Positions 58,207 to 64,000 of a stretch of 64,000 nucleotides of DNA are shown piece after piece. Under the pieces are notes generated by a model that worked only from the letters and a program-made list of their open reading frames with translations, was not told the DNA's origin and did not search any database. Source of the stretch: Lysinibacillus sp. B2A1 (lineage in GTDB: Bacteria; Bacillota; Bacilli; Bacillales_A; Planococcaceae); contig CP027224.1 in assembly GCA_002973635.1 (NCBI GenBank), positions 692,501 through 756,500 of the forward strand. Direction: 5' to 3'. How positions within the stretch are numbered: the first letter of the stretch is position 1; each line of letters begins with the position of its first letter. A program made the translations under genes and the position numbers.

Positions 58207-58563
58207 GAGTATAGTGGCTGTGAAGTTTTTCTCCTTTACTAATTGACTTCAAATATCTCCTATTGTATGCTTACAAAGGGTAAGAATGATAAGGGTTTCT
58301 ATTCGCTGATTGGCGTTGAAACACTTGTTATATCAAGTTTCTACTAAATTGACAGTTCAAAATAAAAGCTGTCGATTTGCAACGTTTTGTGCGTTTCGGT
58401 TTTTTACCGAAATAAGTAAGGGGTGTAAGGCATTTTTGGGAATTTACACCTGTAATTGAAATGACTCTCCCGTTACTATTCCGCTGTGAGTAGTGTTTTT
58501 CACTGCTCTTTTCTGATTTCACATGGTGGTCAGCAAACGTTTTCATTACTCGAAAAAATGATT
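58207..58563 (+). other. Structured leader before atpI
   Basis: Several short hairpins are visible: GACAG/CTGTC (58351-58373 region), TTTCGGT-TTTT-ACCGAAA (near 58396) and GGTGTAA/TTTACACC (near 58423-58450). No gene is seen. The atp promoter is probably at or near the 58189 palindrome or at TTGACA near 58350. Confidence 0.45.
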
Positions 58564-58579
58564 CAGGAGATTACAACCA

Positions 58580-58951
58580 ATGCTAGATTTGCATCACATT
58601 TTTGCTATGCAGAAGAGAGCGTTATTTTTTTTGCTCGCACTCTGTGCATTAGGCTGGGGATTTACGCCCTATCAGACGTTTTTTGCGGGCATCGCAATCG
58701 GTGCATTCTTTGGTACGTATAATTTTTGGATTTTAGTTCGCCGTATGGAGAAGTTTGACAGGTCCATTAGTGAAGGGAAGAAAATAGGCTCACTTGGTAC
58801 AATGCTCCGCTTTGGATCAGGTGTAGCGGCAGTCGCTCTAGCCATTTCGTTGCCAGACTATTTTCACTTAATTAGCACGGTTATAGGGCTAATGCTTCCG
58901 TACGTTTTTCTCTTTGTCGAGAGAATTGTATCACATGTAAGGAACCGCTAA
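58580..58951 (+). CDS. atpI: ATP synthase protein I
   Basis: This small hydrophobic protein of 123 residues with about four membrane spans is encoded at the head of the atp operon. In other bacteria AtpI helps assembly of the c-ring and may influence Mg uptake. NFWILVRRMEKFDRSISEGKKIGSLGTMLRF matches the Bacillus family. CAGGAG lies about 10 bp before the ATG. Confidence 0.9.
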   Translation: MLDLHHIFAMQKRALFFLLALCALGWGFTPYQTFFAGIAIGAFFGTYNFWILVRRMEKFDRSISEGKKIGSLGTMLRFGSGVAAVALAISLPDYFHLISTVIGLMLPYVFLFVERIVSHVRNR

Positions 58952-58961
58952 TGTGCTTTAA

Positions 58962-59714
<753 letters not shown>

Positions 59715-59726
59715 TATAAAGCATAA

Positions 59727-59990
<264 letters not shown>

Positions 59991-60016
59991 TTCAGTTGAA
60001 CACTGAATTTTACTAG

Positions 60017-60054
60017 TGGCGAAGCAGGAATCTCCAGATGAAACTTCGCCCTTC
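60017..60054 (+). terminator. Intercistronic hairpin after atpE
   Basis: GGCGAAG and CTTCGCC pair across a 19-nt loop and are followed by CTTCATTTT. It may partly terminate or stabilise the atpE end and help set subunit stoichiometry. Confidence 0.5.
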
Positions 60055-60163
60055 ATTTTGGAACAGATAAAAGCTATGTGAAAATATAGCTTTTTAAAAT
60101 AGGTAGTTTTTCAAGTTATTAAATAATGTTGAAGTCAAAGCTCTTGAAGGGAGTGAAACAATC

Positions 60164-60688
60164 GTGTTTTTAGATTATCTTGTACTAGGTGCCAGCGCTG
60201 GTGAAGGATTTAACAATGGTGACATTATTTCAACATTGGTTATCTTCTTATTATTAATGTTTTTACTGAAAAAGTTAGCTTGGGGTCCACTTATGGGCAT
60301 CATGCAACAACGTGAAGAATTAGTAGCTAGTGAAATCGAAGCAGCTGAAAAAGCGCGCAAAGATTCGCACCAATATTTAGAAGAACAAAAGAGCCTTCTT
60401 AAGGAAGCTCGTACGGAAGCACAATCGATTGTTGAAAGCGCTAAGAAGCAAGGCGAACTACAAAAAGAAGAAATTCTTACTGCAGCACGCAATGAAGCTA
60501 ACCGCTTAAAAGAATCAGCTTTACGTGAAATTGAGTCTGAAAAAGAAAAAGCTATTGCAGCTGTACGTGATGAAGTCGTTTCATTATCTGTACTTGCAGC
60601 ATCTAAAGTCCTTAGCAAAGAGATTTCTGAGGCAGACAACCGTGCTCTAATTGAAGAGACGATTGCGAAGGCAGGGGAAGCTCAATGA
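60164..60688 (+). CDS. atpF: ATP synthase Fo subunit b
   Basis: One N-terminal membrane span ([27 protein letters not shown]) is followed by a long charged coiled coil that forms the peripheral stalk and reaches subunit delta. GTG start after GAAGGGAG. 174 residues. It overlaps atpH by 4 bp. The 173-bp gap from atpE is larger than usual and holds a hairpin. Confidence 0.95.
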   Translation: MFLDYLVLGASAGEGFNNGDIISTLVIFLLLMFLLKKLAWGPLMGIMQQREELVASEIEAAEKARKDSHQYLEEQKSLLKEARTEAQSIVESAKKQGELQKEEILTAARNEANRLKESALREIESEKEKAIAAVRDEVVSLSVLAASKVLSKEISEADNRALIEETIAKAGEAQ

Positions 60689-61221
60689 GTAATTCAACTG
60701 TAGCAAAACGTTATGCTCAAGCGCTATTTGAATTAGCGCAACAAAAAAACATTCTTGCTGAAGTTGGAGCAGACTTAAACGAGCTGACAAAGGTTATAAA
60801 AGAATCTCCAGATTTTTTAACACTTTTAAATGCTCCTAAGTTCTCTATCGAACGTAAAAAACAAATGCTAGCAGACATCTTTGCGGGTGCAACGCCAGAA
60901 GTTTTACACACAATTCAACTACTTGTTGAGAAAAAACGTGTAAATGAAATCAAGCTAATTGCAAAAGAATACGCTGAGCTAGCTGCACAAGCACAAGGTA
61001 CTGCAGATGCAACAGTATTCACTACTCGTGAACTTTCTGCTGAAGAAAGCGCGAAAATTTCTGCAGCATTTGCGAAACTTGTTGGTAAACAATCATTAAA
61101 CATTACAAACGAAATTGATCCATCACTTCTTGGTGGAATTCGTGTTCAAATCGGTAATCATATTTATGATAGCTCAGTTGTGAACAAACTTGAGCGCTTA
61201 AAACGTGAATTAATCGGTTAA
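60685..61221 (+). CDS. atpH: ATP synthase F1 subunit delta
   Basis: This stalk subunit of 178 residues links the b dimer to the top of F1. [17 protein letters not shown] at the N-terminus and the C-terminal [21 protein letters not shown] motif are characteristic. The ATG overlaps the atpF stop. Confidence 0.96.
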   Translation: MSNSTVAKRYAQALFELAQQKNILAEVGADLNELTKVIKESPDFLTLLNAPKFSIERKKQMLADIFAGATPEVLHTIQLLVEKKRVNEIKLIAKEYAELAAQAQGTADATVFTTRELSAEESAKISAAFAKLVGKQSLNITNEIDPSLLGGIRVQIGNHIYDSSVVNKLERLKRELIG

Positions 61222-61237
61222 TAATTTAGAAATGTGA

Positions 61238-62758
<1,521 letters not shown>

Positions 62759-62780
62759 GATCGACTAGTCACTTGATTAA

Positions 62781-64000
<1,220 letters not shown>

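Overview
The window looks like a chromosomal stretch of a low-GC, endospore-forming Bacillales, most likely Lysinibacillus or a close relative in the Planococcaceae-like group. The evidence is AT-rich DNA, strong AGGAGG-type ribosome binding sites, the sporulation genes spo0F and spoIIR, and a gene order that follows, with insertions, the Bacillus subtilis block ywiB-argS ... ywjF-acdA-rpoE-pyrG-ywjG-spo0F-fbaA-tal-murA2-glpX-rho-rpmE-tdk-prfA-prmC-spoIIR-ywlC-mntP-ywlE-rpiB-ywlG-glyA-upp-mnaA-atpIBEFHAGD. The genus call is inference from protein and synteny memory; no search was run.

Layout. 1-1.7 kb: a TetR regulator and a CcdC-like membrane protein, with a palindrome that could be the TetR operator. 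1.7-3.8 kb: ywiB-argS. 3.9-7.6 kb: a MerR regulator with a textbook 19-bp-spacer MerR promoter, an acyl-CoA ligase and an AidB-like acyl-CoA dehydrogenase. 7.7-12.1 kb: a cobalamin riboswitch and a B12 uptake/salvage operon (btuF, btuC, a BtuD-CbiZ fusion, a PduO-type adenosyltransferase). 12.3-23.5 kb: a short/branched-chain acyl-CoA degradation cluster (EtfD-like Fe-S quinone reductase, thiolase, 3-hydroxyacyl-CoA dehydrogenase, two acyl-CoA dehydrogenases, a TetR regulator, and the B12-dependent isobutyryl-CoA mutase IcmF). The B12 operon and IcmF fit together, since one imports and adenosylates the cofactor the other uses. 23.6-34.3 kb: the housekeeping block rpoE to rho. 34.4-42.5 kb: an iron/siderophore island (AraC-binding-protein fusion, ABC exporter, FecCD-type importer, ferredoxin-NADP reductase-like enzyme) with two Fur boxes, inserted between rho and rpmE. 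42.6-58.0 kb: rpmE to mnaA, with a chemoreceptor and an EAL-domain protein added relative to B. subtilis. 58.5 kb to the end: the F1Fo ATP synthase operon, cut inside atpD.

The coding content is mostly recognisable. The less explained material is between genes: two unrelated intergenic minisatellites that both have an exact 21-bp period; a pyrG promoter with a GGG start and a C-rich attenuator, pushed about 600 bp from pyrG by an array of six hairpins; a second partial copy of that hairpin module 26 kb away; a roughly 139-bp tandem repeat carrying decayed terminator copies before fbaA; and, downstream of ywlC, a pair of inverted structured repeats whose stems co-vary, bracketed by identical 34-bp terminator-like direct repeats. 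No tRNA, rRNA, CRISPR array or intact transposon was found.
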